A stretch of 64,000 nucleotides of DNA. Source: HK1 sp965221725. GTDB taxonomy: Bacteria > Pseudomonadota > Gammaproteobacteria > HK1. Position 1 is the stretch's first letter. Each line of letters begins with the position of its first letter. Both the position numbers and the translations under genes were made by a program. Positions 1-7,068 of the stretch are shown one piece after another. Location of the stretch: the NCBI GenBank assembly GCA_965221725.1, contig OZ244909.1, forward strand, positions 1,550,001 through 1,614,000. The letters are read 5' to 3'. Below the pieces are notes generated by a model. That model was not told the origin of the DNA. It made no database searches and saw nothing but the letters and a program-made list of their open reading frames with translations.

Positions 1-232
1 CACCGGAGGCGTGCACGGTGCCGGCCACATCGATCCCGCCGACCAGCGGGAACCGGCGCGCGATCTTCCCGGCTCCGGTCGCGGCCAGCGCATCCTTGTA
101 GTTGATGCCGGACCACGCGGCGCGGACGAGGACATCGCCCTCGTTCAGGTCGTCGAGGGTGATGCGCTCCAGATGGCCTGCGATCTTCTTCTCCTCGTCC
201 CTGTGGATGCGGTATGCGAGAAACGGCTCCAT
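1..232 (-). CDS. acuI: Acrylyl-CoA reductase (AcuI/YhdH-type), N-terminal part
   Basis: The first 77 residues of a medium-chain zinc-independent quinone-oxidoreductase-like protein, cut off by the window edge. The frame opens MEPFLAYRI and contains SGINYKDALA and PLVGGIDVAGTV, a block typical of the YhdH/AcuI group, which reduces acrylyl-CoA to propionyl-CoA with NADPH. The start is the ATG whose complement ends at 232. The gene is divergent from an acyl-CoA synthetase about 250 bases away. Together they suggest handling of acrylate, 3-hydroxypropionate or a similar short acid, but that pathway link is inference. The rest of the cofactor domain lies outside the window. Confidence 0.85.
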   Translation of the reverse strand, partial: MEPFLAYRIHRDEEKKIAGHLERITLDDLNEGDVLVRAAWSGINYKDALAATGAGKIARRFPLVGGIDVAGTVHASG

Positions 233-483
233 CGTTCTTCTCCGTGCTGATCGGACCGAGGCGCAACGTCGCCGGGGACGCGAATCCTATACCATCGACC
301 CGGCGTACAGCGCCCCCGACCGGGCAAAGCACACGGGACGACGATTCCCGCCGCCGCTTCGAGACGCCGGCCCGCAACGCGGATTTGGCGAGATTTCGGC
401 CTTCGGAGCCTCCGGTCGGGCCGACGGAGATGAAGACGCTCCGGCCCGGTGGGAATCGCCGAACGCGGGGAGGCACACGGGAC

Positions 484-2166
484 ATGCGACTCATCGAGAC
501 CTCGGGCCTCTCGTTCGACCGGATGCGGGAACGCTTCCGGTGGAGCGTTCCCGCGCGCTACAACATCGGCGTCGACATCTGCGATCGACATGCGGCCATC
601 GGGGATCGCACCGCGCTCCATCTGGAGAACGCACAGGGGGAGACGCGCACCTGCACGTTCGCGGAGCTGAAGCGCCTCAGCGACCGCTTCGCCAACGCGC
701 TGGCCGGCCTCGGCGTCCGGCGCGGGGACCGGGTGGGGATCGTCCTGCCCCAGCGCATCGAGACCGCGGTGGCTCACATCGCGGTCTACAAGCTCGGGGC
801 GGTGGCGCTCCCGCTCTCGGTGCTGTTCGGCCCCGACGCGCTCGCCTACCGGCTCGCCGACAGCGGCGCCCGGGCGCTGGTGACCGACGCCGCGCGCCGC
901 GACCTCGTGGAGTCCATCCGCGGCGATCTCGACGATCTGGAGCACGTCATCCCCTGCGACGGGGAGCCCGGCGGCTTTCAGGACCTCGTCGGCGCCGCGA
1001 GCGACGCCTTCACCCCGGCCGACACGAGCGCCGACGACCCCGCATTCCTCATCTACACCTCCGGCACCACCGGCGCGCCCAAGGGAGCGCTGAACGCTCA
1101 CCGCTGCCTGCTCGGCAACCTTCCCGGTTTCGAGCTCTCGCACGACTTCTTCCCCCACGAGGGCGATCTGATGTGGTCTCCCGCCGACTGGGCGTGGACC
1201 GGAGGGCTGCTCGATGCGCTCGTGCCGGCGCTGCGCTACGGGGTGCCGGTGCTCGGCTTCGACGGCGGCCGCTTCGACCCCGAGCGGGCGTTCTCGCTCC
1301 TGCGTCGGTACCGGGTGCGCAACGCCTTCATCCCCCCCACCGCGCTCAAGCTGATGATGCAGGTTCCGGAAGGCGCGGCCCGGCGCGGCGTCGCGATGCG
1401 TTCGATCATGTCGGCCGGCGAGCAGGTCGGGGCCGAGGTATTCCACCGGGTGGAGGAGGCGCTCGGGGTGAAGGTCAACGAGATGTGGGGCCAGACGGAG
1501 GCGAACTACCTCGTGGGCAACTGCGCTGCGGTCATGGACGTGCGGCCCGGCTCCACGGGCAAGCCCTATCCGGGGCACACCGTCGACGTGATCGATGACG
1601 ACGGGAACCCGGTGGACGACGGCACCGTGGGCGAGCTTGCCCCCCGGCGCGGCGACCCGGTGATGTTCCTCGGCTATTGGGGGCGCGAGGACGCGACGCG
1701 GGAGAAGTTCGCCGGCGACCGGTTCCGCACCGGCGACCTCGGCTATCGCGACCCCGACGGCTACTTCTGGTACGCGGGGCGCAAGGACGACGTGATCTCC
1801 AGCGCGGGGCACCGCATCGGCCCCGGCGAGATCGAGGACTGCCTGCTCAAGCACCCCGCGGTGCGTCAGGCGGCGGTGATCGGGGCGCCCGACGCGCTGC
1901 GCGGACAGCGCGTCAAGGCGTTCGTGGTGCTCGCGCCGGGCCACGTCGGCTCCGAAGCGCTCGTCGAAGACATCCAGCAGAGCGTGCGCACCCGGCTTGC
2001 CGCGCACGAGTATCCTCGCGAGGTGGAGTTCATCGACGCCCTGCCGATGACCACGACCGGCAAGATCCGGCGGGTCGCGCTGCGCGAACGGGAGACGGCG
2101 CGGGCGCGGAACGGCGAAGGCGAGGCCGACACCTCAGGGATCGGGATGCACCCCGCACGCCCATGA
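484..2166 (+). CDS. AMP-dependent acyl-CoA synthetase
   Basis: A 560-residue adenylate-forming enzyme that activates a carboxylic acid to its CoA thioester in the cytoplasm. The P-loop motif YTSGTTGAPKG is near residue 190, the A5 motif GQTEANY near 335, the TGDLGYRDPDGY hinge region near 416 and the C-terminal catalytic lysine motif TTGKIRR near 525. Length and motif spacing match the short/medium-chain (acetyl-, propionyl- or methylmercaptopropionyl-type) synthetases. The frame is open far upstream. I chose ATG 484 because GGGGAGG lies 10 bases before it and family-like sequence (MRLIETSGLSFD) starts there. The substrate is unknown. Divergence from the acrylyl-CoA reductase gene hints at a C3 acid. 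Confidence 0.88.
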   Translation: MRLIETSGLSFDRMRERFRWSVPARYNIGVDICDRHAAIGDRTALHLENAQGETRTCTFAELKRLSDRFANALAGLGVRRGDRVGIVLPQRIETAVAHIAVYKLGAVALPLSVLFGPDALAYRLADSGARALVTDAARRDLVESIRGDLDDLEHVIPCDGEPGGFQDLVGAASDAFTPADTSADDPAFLIYTSGTTGAPKGALNAHRCLLGNLPGFELSHDFFPHEGDLMWSPADWAWTGGLLDALVPALRYGVPVLGFDGGRFDPERAFSLLRRYRVRNAFIPPTALKLMMQVPEGAARRGVAMRSIMSAGEQVGAEVFHRVEEALGVKVNEMWGQTEANYLVGNCAAVMDVRPGSTGKPYPGHTVDVIDDDGNPVDDGTVGELAPRRGDPVMFLGYWGREDATREKFAGDRFRTGDLGYRDPDGYFWYAGRKDDVISSAGHRIGPGEIEDCLLKHPAVRQAAVIGAPDALRGQRVKAFVVLAPGHVGSEALVEDIQQSVRTRLAAHEYPREVEFIDALPMTTTGKIRRVALRERETARARNGEGEADTSGIGMHPARP

Positions 2167-2501
2167 CCGGGTGCGATCTTCACCGTGGCGGCGCGGCCGA
2201 CGGAGCGGAGTTCGTTTTTTGTCCGGCAGCGGGTGATGTGAGCGCGTTCAACGGGTCATTTCGGAGGAGAATTTCGTTGTCTGTTTGCCCGCTCGGGCCG
2301 CGTGGAGCTACTTTCGACAGTATCAAGGGCATCTGCGCACCGGTCACCGGCACTCGCCCCCGACAAAAAAATGGTCCTGGCCGACGGAGCCGGGGGCGTG
2401 CAATCGTCGGGCGTTCCGGTGCATAAGGACGGGAGGATCAGCGAGGTGTGCATGCAATACCCGGCGTTTGCCGCTCCGATGCGCACGGACGGAAGCATCC
2501 G
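2167..2501. other. Intergenic region
   Basis: 335 bases between the synthetase and the glycosylase. It holds a T6 run near 2214-2219 without a convincing stem in front of it, and an open frame into the glycosylase with no recognisable protein. No gene, tRNA or repeat is seen. Confidence 0.4.
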
Positions 2502-3125
2502 GTGACCGCCCCCCTCGACTGGGACCGCGCCCTCGCGCACCTGCGCGCCCGCGACCGCGCCCTCGGGCGCATCATCGGCATCGTCGGACCCCACCGGCCG
2601 GCGCGCATCGGAACCGCGCAGACCCCGTTCGCGACGCTGCTCCGCTCAATCGTCTATCAGCAGCTCTCGGGCAAGGCGGCGGGGACCATCCATCGCCGCC
2701 TCCTCGATCTGTTCCCGCATCGTCGGGCGAGCGCCCGAACGCTGCTCGCGTTCGACGACGCGCAGTTGCGCGCGACGGGCCTCTCGCGATCGAAGGTCCT
2801 CGCGGTGCGCGACCTCGCGGAGAAGGCGCGGGCGCGGCGAATTCCGAGCCGACGGATGCTCGACACCATGGACGACGAGGCGATCATCGAGCGGCTGACA
2901 GACATCCGCGGCATCGGCCGGTGGACCGTCGAGATGCTGCTCATCTTCACCCTCGCCCGGCCCGACGTGCTCCCCGTCACCGACCTCGGCGTGCGACGCG
3001 GCTTCAAGGTCTGCCGGGGCCTGGCGGAACTCCCGGAGCCGGGCGCCCTGCTCGCACACGGCGAGGTCTGGCGCCCCTGGCGCAGCGTCGCGAGCTGGTA
3101 CCTGTGGCGGGCAAGCGAGCTGTGA
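2502..3125 (+). CDS. alkA: DNA-3-methyladenine glycosylase II (AlkA-type)
   Basis: A 207-residue HhH-GPD base-excision glycosylase that removes alkylated purines. The core begins PFATLLRSIVYQQLSGKAA. The helix-hairpin-helix LTDIRGIGRWTVEMLLIF lies near residues 132-149 and is followed by VTDLGVRRGFK, whose aspartate is at the catalytic position. It is the compact form lacking the N-terminal beta domain of E. coli AlkA. I chose GTG 2502 because the upstream frame (from ATG 2448) looks non-coding and the family usually starts just before a DWDRAL-like segment. The ATG cannot be excluded. It stands alone in a plus-strand run and is unrelated to the toxin-antitoxin pair that follows. Confidence 0.85.
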   Translation: MTAPLDWDRALAHLRARDRALGRIIGIVGPHRPARIGTAQTPFATLLRSIVYQQLSGKAAGTIHRRLLDLFPHRRASARTLLAFDDAQLRATGLSRSKVLAVRDLAEKARARRIPSRRMLDTMDDEAIIERLTDIRGIGRWTVEMLLIFTLARPDVLPVTDLGVRRGFKVCRGLAELPEPGALLAHGEVWRPWRSVASWYLWRASEL

Positions 3126-3150
3126 AAGGATTGCGGCGAAGCTCCGGATA

Positions 3151-3179
3151 TGACCATGGTCGTGACTATGGTATGGTCA
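3151..3179. promoter_or_regulatory. Palindromic operator of the toxin-antitoxin operon
   Basis: TGACCAT (3151-3157) and ATGGTCA (3173-3179) are perfect inverted arms 15 bases apart. The left arm overlaps a second, perfect 10-base palindrome GACCATGGTC (3152-3161), and ATGGT recurs at 3168-3172. Such nested arms just before a Phd-type antitoxin are the usual autorepression site. The assignment rests on position and symmetry only. Confidence 0.55.
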
Positions 3180-3227
3180 CCGCCATGCAAGCAGAATTTT
3201 CTGGAGCACTGTCCATGGAGCACTGAC

Positions 3228-3500
3228 ATGAATAAGCACGATACCGATTCGCCCGACGCCAGGACCATCAAGGCATCCGAGTTCAAGGCCAGGTGCCTAA
3301 AGCTGATGAACGAGGTTGCGGAGGGCGGCGTCGAGTACGTCATCACCAAGAACGGGCGCCCGGTCTCGCGTCTGGTCCCCTGCCGCAAGAAGCCGAAGAG
3401 CCTCTTCGGCATCGATCGCGGTCGCCTCGAGATTCTCGGTGACATCAACGAACCGCTGGATGTCGAATGGGAGGCGGCAACCGGACCGATCCGGGAGTAA
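3228..3500 (+). CDS. Phd/YefM-family antitoxin
   Basis: A 90-residue antitoxin. The N-terminal ASEFKARCLKLMNEVAEGG followed by YVITKNGRPVSRLVP is the DNA-binding Phd/YefM fold that both represses the operon and neutralises the toxin through its C-terminal tail. ATG 3228 is preceded by GGAG (3217-3220) with a 7-base spacer. An upstream in-frame ATG at 3150 lies inside the operator palindrome and is unlikely to be used. Its last 34 bases overlap the start of the PIN toxin gene in another frame, so the two are translationally coupled. Length and arrangement are normal for the family. Confidence 0.9.
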   Translation: MNKHDTDSPDARTIKASEFKARCLKLMNEVAEGGVEYVITKNGRPVSRLVPCRKKPKSLFGIDRGRLEILGDINEPLDVEWEAATGPIRE

Positions 3501-3904
3501 GACTGCTGCTCCTGCTTGACACCAACGCCCTGCTGTGGATGCGGATTGGCGATCGGCGCCTGGGGAGCGATGCACGCCGGGAAATCGAACGAGCGTGGCA
3601 ATCGGACGAGCTTGCGGTGTCCGCCATTTCATTCTGGGAAGTGGGCATGCTCGTGGACAAGGGGCGCATCAACCTGGCCGATGACGTCCGGGTCTGGCGA
3701 CGGGATCTCCTCGTACAGGGCATGGTGGAGATCCCGATCGACGGCGAAACCGCGATCCGATCCGTGCAGTTGACCCATTTTCACGCCGACCCCGCGGATC
3801 GACTGATCGTCGCGACCGCACTGGCAGGGCACCGTCTCGTCACGTCGGACCGACGAATCCTCGACTGGCCCGGAAGGCTCAGCCGACTGGACGCCACCGA
3901 CTGA
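3467..3904 (+). CDS. PIN-domain toxin (VapC-like RNase)
   Basis: A 145-residue PIN-domain ribonuclease toxin. Acidic active-site positions are visible: Asp in LLLDTNALLW near residue 18, Glu in ISFWEVGML near 58, Asp in HADPADRLIVATAL near 110 and Asp in LVTSDRRIL near 128. This is the type (COG3744) usually paired with Phd/YefM antitoxins and expected to cut RNA until neutralised. The ATG lies inside the end of the antitoxin gene. The hydrophobic start LLLLLDTN means the true start could be a few codons later. The pair appears intact, so the module is probably functional. Confidence 0.88.
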   Translation: MGGGNRTDPGVRLLLLLDTNALLWMRIGDRRLGSDARREIERAWQSDELAVSAISFWEVGMLVDKGRINLADDVRVWRRDLLVQGMVEIPIDGETAIRSVQLTHFHADPADRLIVATALAGHRLVTSDRRILDWPGRLSRLDATD

Positions 3905-4320
3905 GATCGAGCGCCCGCTTTGACGCCAAACCATCCCGACCTCGAAGAAACATTGCCAGCACCCCCGTACAGTCACAGGCCCGATCCCGGTTCAGCGCAC
4001 CGTTGGTGAAGAGCCCGACCAGGGGGAAGTTGCCGGGGACAACTTCCTGCTCCGGGGTCGAGCGTCCGCGCCATCAAGCACCTCCGGACGACCGGAATCT
4101 CGCCGGTGGCTCAGGTGATATTCTGGCGCCGCGATGCCGGCCGGCCGGCGGCCGGAGAGTGTCGGCCCGGAGCCGCGGTCGCCCCCAGCCCGAAGCCAGC
4201 CGTCACTGCGCCGCGGACAGGGGTGGAACGGGCGCGTTGACAGACAGGCACGCGGGTTCAGGGTGGCCACGAGCAGGGTATGCGGCCCTTCCCGGGAGGC
4301 GGGAAAGAGAGCATCTGACA
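3905..4320. other. Intergenic region before the secretion locus
   Basis: 416 bases with no recognisable gene. It contains a perfect 8-bp hairpin at 4025-4047 and a CCGG-rich simple stretch near 4139-4155. The secretion-ATPase frame stays open through it, but the translated sequence has no family similarity. Confidence 0.4.
4025..4047. promoter_or_regulatory. Hairpin in the leader of the secretion gene
   Basis: GGAAGTTG (4025-4032) and CAACTTCC (4040-4047) form a perfect 8-bp stem around a 7-base loop about 275 bases before the secretion-ATPase start. No T-run follows on either strand, so it is not a simple terminator. It could be an operator or an mRNA structure. Confidence 0.35.
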
Positions 4321-6228
4321 ATGGAGCGGGGCCAGAACGAAATTCGCGCGGCGCTGGCGGAGAGCCGGCGGCTGTTCGTATCCGTCGGTGTCTTCAGCGT
4401 ATTCGTGAACCTGCTGATGCTGACGGGCCCGCTGTTCATGCTCCAGGTCTATGACCGGGTGCTGACTTCACGCTCGGAGGCGACGCTGGTGACGCTGGTG
4501 GGCATCACTGCGTTCCTGTTCCTGATGATGGGCATCCTGGATTACGCGCGGGGCCGGGTGATGGCGCGCGCGGGGGCGCGTCTCCAGGCGCGGCTCGACT
4601 CGCGGGTGCTGCGGGCGATGCTGACCCGCTCGGTCTCTCCGGCGGAGCGGGCGCGTCCGGCAACGGGGCTGCGGGACCTGGAAGCGATACAGCGTTTCGC
4701 CTCGGGCTCCGGGCCTTTTGCCTTCTTCGATGCACCCTGGACGCCGATGTTCCTGGCCGCGCTGTTCATGTTTCACTGGCTGCTGGGGGTGCTGGCGGTG
4801 TTCTCCGGCGCCCTGCTGCTCGCGCTGGCGCTCATCAACCAGGCCCGGACCGGTCGTTTGCAGCGCGAGGTCGGCGAGGCCACGGCGCGCTCGTCGCATT
4901 TCGTGGAGCAGATGCGCGCGGGCAGCGAGACGGTGCAGGGGCTTGGCATGCAGGAGGCGGTCGTGGCCCGCTCGGCGGCGCTGCGCGACGGCCTGCTGGA
5001 GCGGTCGCTGGCGACGTCCGACCGCAGCGGCTTCTTCAGCGTGACCACCAAGACGCTGCGGCTGTTCCTGCAATCGATGATGCTGGGTCTCGGCGCGTGG
5101 CTGGCCATTCAGGGCCTGGTGACCTTCGGCGTCATCATCGCGGCGTCGATTCTGCTCGGGCGGGCGCTCGCTCCGATCGACCAGGCGGTCGGGCAGTGGC
5201 CGCTGCTGCAGCGGGTACTGACCGCCCGGCGTTCGCTGGCGACACTGCTGGAGGAAACGCCACCCGAGCCGTCGCGGACGGCGCTCCCGGTGCCGCGCGC
5301 AATTCTTGATGTGCAGGGGCTCGTCGTCGCGGCCCCGGGGGCGCAGGTGCCGGCGGTGCGCGGCGCTTCCTTCCGGCTGGAACCCGGCCGAGCGGCGGGG
5401 ATTGCGGGTGCCTCGGCGGCGGGCAAGTCCACCCTCGCCCGCGCGCTGGCGGGCGTGTACCGGCCACTCGGCGGTTCGGTGCGGCTCGACGGGGCGGAGC
5501 TCGAGCAATACGGGGCGTCGCTCGGGCGACATGTCGGCTATCTGCCCCAGGAGGTGCTGCTGTTCGACGGCACGGTGGCGCAGAACATCGCCCGGTTCTC
5601 GCCCGACGCGAAGGACGAGGACATCGTGGACGCGGCGAAGCGGACCGGGGCGCACGACATGATTCTGAAGCTGCCGGGCGGCTACGACTTCCAGGTGGCG
5701 GCGGGCGGCGCCGCGCTCTCCGGCGGGCAGCGGCAACGGATCGCGCTGGCCCGGGCATTCTACGGATCACCCGCCGTAGTGGTGATGGACGAGCCGGATT
5801 CGAACCTCGATGCGGAGGGGACGATGGCGCTCGCCCGGGCCATTGAGGGCCACAAGAAGCGCGGCGGGGCGGCGGTGGTGGTCGCGCATCGCCACGGCGC
5901 GTTCGCGCAGTGCGACATCGTGTACGTGATGGAAGGCGGGCGCCCGGTGCCGGCCACGACCGGGCGGCGCAAGGCACCAGTGCGGCAATTGCAGGCGGGC
6001 GCAGGGCCGGCGGCGGAGCGCCCGGCTCTGCCGCGTCCCGCGGCTCGCCCGGGTGCCCGCGGCGGCGGAGTTCAGCCGGCGCCTCCGGCCGAAGCCCGGA
6101 TCGCCCGCCTGCCGACCCCCCCCCCCCCCCCCTCCCCTCCCCCGGCGCCCGGAGCTCCCCACCCGCGAACGGCAGATCGTCGACGCAATCGCGCGCATTA
6201 CCGGGGCGCGCTTCCGCGCGGAGGATGA
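4321..6228 (+). CDS. Type I secretion ABC transporter (PrtD/AprD-like permease-ATPase)
   Basis: A 635-residue inner-membrane exporter subunit that energises one-step export of RTX-type substrates. The N-terminal half has the membrane segments typical of the family, beginning FSVFVNLLMLTGPLFMLQVYDRV near residue 20. The ATPase follows, with Walker A GASAAGKST near 364, signature LSGGQRQRIALARAF near 465, Walker B VVVMDEPDSNLD and H-loop VVVAHRH. ATG 4321 matches the usual family start. After about residue 545 the sequence becomes a proline/arginine-rich tail not typical of the family, and it runs through a 17-C tract (6116-6132). The alternative frame after that tract ends in a GTGA overlap with the next gene. 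No HlyD-type adaptor gene is adjacent. Confidence 0.88.
   Translation: MERGQNEIRAALAESRRLFVSVGVFSVFVNLLMLTGPLFMLQVYDRVLTSRSEATLVTLVGITAFLFLMMGILDYARGRVMARAGARLQARLDSRVLRAMLTRSVSPAERARPATGLRDLEAIQRFASGSGPFAFFDAPWTPMFLAALFMFHWLLGVLAVFSGALLLALALINQARTGRLQREVGEATARSSHFVEQMRAGSETVQGLGMQEAVVARSAALRDGLLERSLATSDRSGFFSVTTKTLRLFLQSMMLGLGAWLAIQGLVTFGVIIAASILLGRALAPIDQAVGQWPLLQRVLTARRSLATLLEETPPEPSRTALPVPRAILDVQGLVVAAPGAQVPAVRGASFRLEPGRAAGIAGASAAGKSTLARALAGVYRPLGGSVRLDGAELEQYGASLGRHVGYLPQEVLLFDGTVAQNIARFSPDAKDEDIVDAAKRTGAHDMILKLPGGYDFQVAAGGAALSGGQRQRIALARAFYGSPAVVVMDEPDSNLDAEGTMALARAIEGHKKRGGAAVVVAHRHGAFAQCDIVYVMEGGRPVPATTGRRKAPVRQLQAGAGPAAERPALPRPAARPGARGGGVQPAPPAEARIARLPTPPPPPSPPPAPGAPHPRTADRRRNRAHYRGALPRGG
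6116..6132 (+). repeat. 17-base poly-C tract in the secretion gene
   Basis: An uninterrupted run of 17 C residues, followed by further C-rich blocks to 6143, inside the 3' part of the secretion-ATPase frame. With one C fewer the reading frame would pass to the one ending at 6313, which overlaps the next gene's start by four bases. Such tracts slip easily in replication and are also prone to sequencing error. Confidence 0.9.
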
Positions 6229-6309
6229 CGATGCGCAAGAGAGTGACGGCGCTTTGCCGGGCGGCAATGGCGTCGTGTCCCTCGGGCGAATGCCGCGGAA
6301 CGAGCCGTC

Positions 6310-6822
6310 GTGACCGACGACCCCGGCCGTGACGAACCACGGGGCATGCAGCGCATGAACGGAGCTGCCGCCACGATCGAGGTTGCGCTCGCCAACGACC
6401 TGCGCGAGATCGCCAACGTCGCGGCGCGCATCGACAGTTTCTGCGCGGAACGCGAGATCGCCCACGAGGTCCCCTATGCGGTCAATCTCACGCTCGAGGA
6501 GCTGCTGAGCAACACCATCACCTACGGTTATGACGACGAGGAGACCCACAGGATCGAAGTGATCCTGCGGCTGGAGGGCGAAGCACTCGTCGTCATCATC
6601 GTCGATGACGCCAGAGCTTTCGACCCGACGCAGGCGTCGGATCCCGATCCCGCATCCCGGCCGGACGACGACGGACTGGGAGCACTCGGTCTGCTTCTCG
6701 TCAACCGGATGATGGACCGGGTGGAGTATCAACGCCGCGCCGGGTGCAATGTCATCGTCCTGACCAAGCACACCGCCTCCGGCACCGGGGAAGACGGGGA
6801 TGCGGAGGAGTCCGCGTCCTGA
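6310..6822 (+). CDS. Anti-sigma-type serine kinase / histidine-kinase-like ATPase
   Basis: A 170-residue HATPase_c_2 protein of the RsbW/SpoIIAB-like anti-sigma regulatory factor group. The N-box is visible as VNLTLEELLSNTITYGYDD near residues 57-75, and the G-region GLGALGLLLVNRMMDRVEY near 122-140. Relatives bind a sigma factor or an anti-anti-sigma partner and phosphorylate the latter. No STAS-domain partner or PP2C phosphatase is nearby, so its target is unknown. The GTG start at 6310 overlaps a TGA in the frame that follows the poly-C tract, suggesting translational coupling to a longer form of the secretion gene. It lies between exporter and RTX substrate, so a regulatory role in export is plausible but unproven. 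Confidence 0.75.
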   Translation: MTDDPGRDEPRGMQRMNGAAATIEVALANDLREIANVAARIDSFCAEREIAHEVPYAVNLTLEELLSNTITYGYDDEETHRIEVILRLEGEALVVIIVDDARAFDPTQASDPDPASRPDDDGLGALGLLLVNRMMDRVEYQRRAGCNVIVLTKHTASGTGEDGDAEESAS

Positions 6823-7068
6823 CCGCCCGGTTTGCGGCCGGCATGCTGCATGAGCCGCCCCGGGCGCACCGGGGCCCGGGATGCGCGGGATGCGCGGGAT
6901 GCGCGGGAACGGCATTCATAACGAGACCTTATTCCTCCTATCAGAAAATGATATTGGCAATCAGGGTTGGCCGGCCTTAGCCTTGTCTCACCGATGCGAA
7001 GCAGAATGTTCGTGTCTTCCGCAGTCCGGGATGTCGATGCGGCATCCACAAACAGGGGAGTGAAAACG

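Noticed and set aside
2210..2222. T-run as terminator for the acyl-CoA synthetase
   Set aside because: No convincing stem precedes the T-run.
6878..6908. Three 9-base GGGATGCGC repeats before the RTX gene
   Set aside because: A short simple-sequence run with no symmetry or clear relation to a promoter; mentioned only for completeness.
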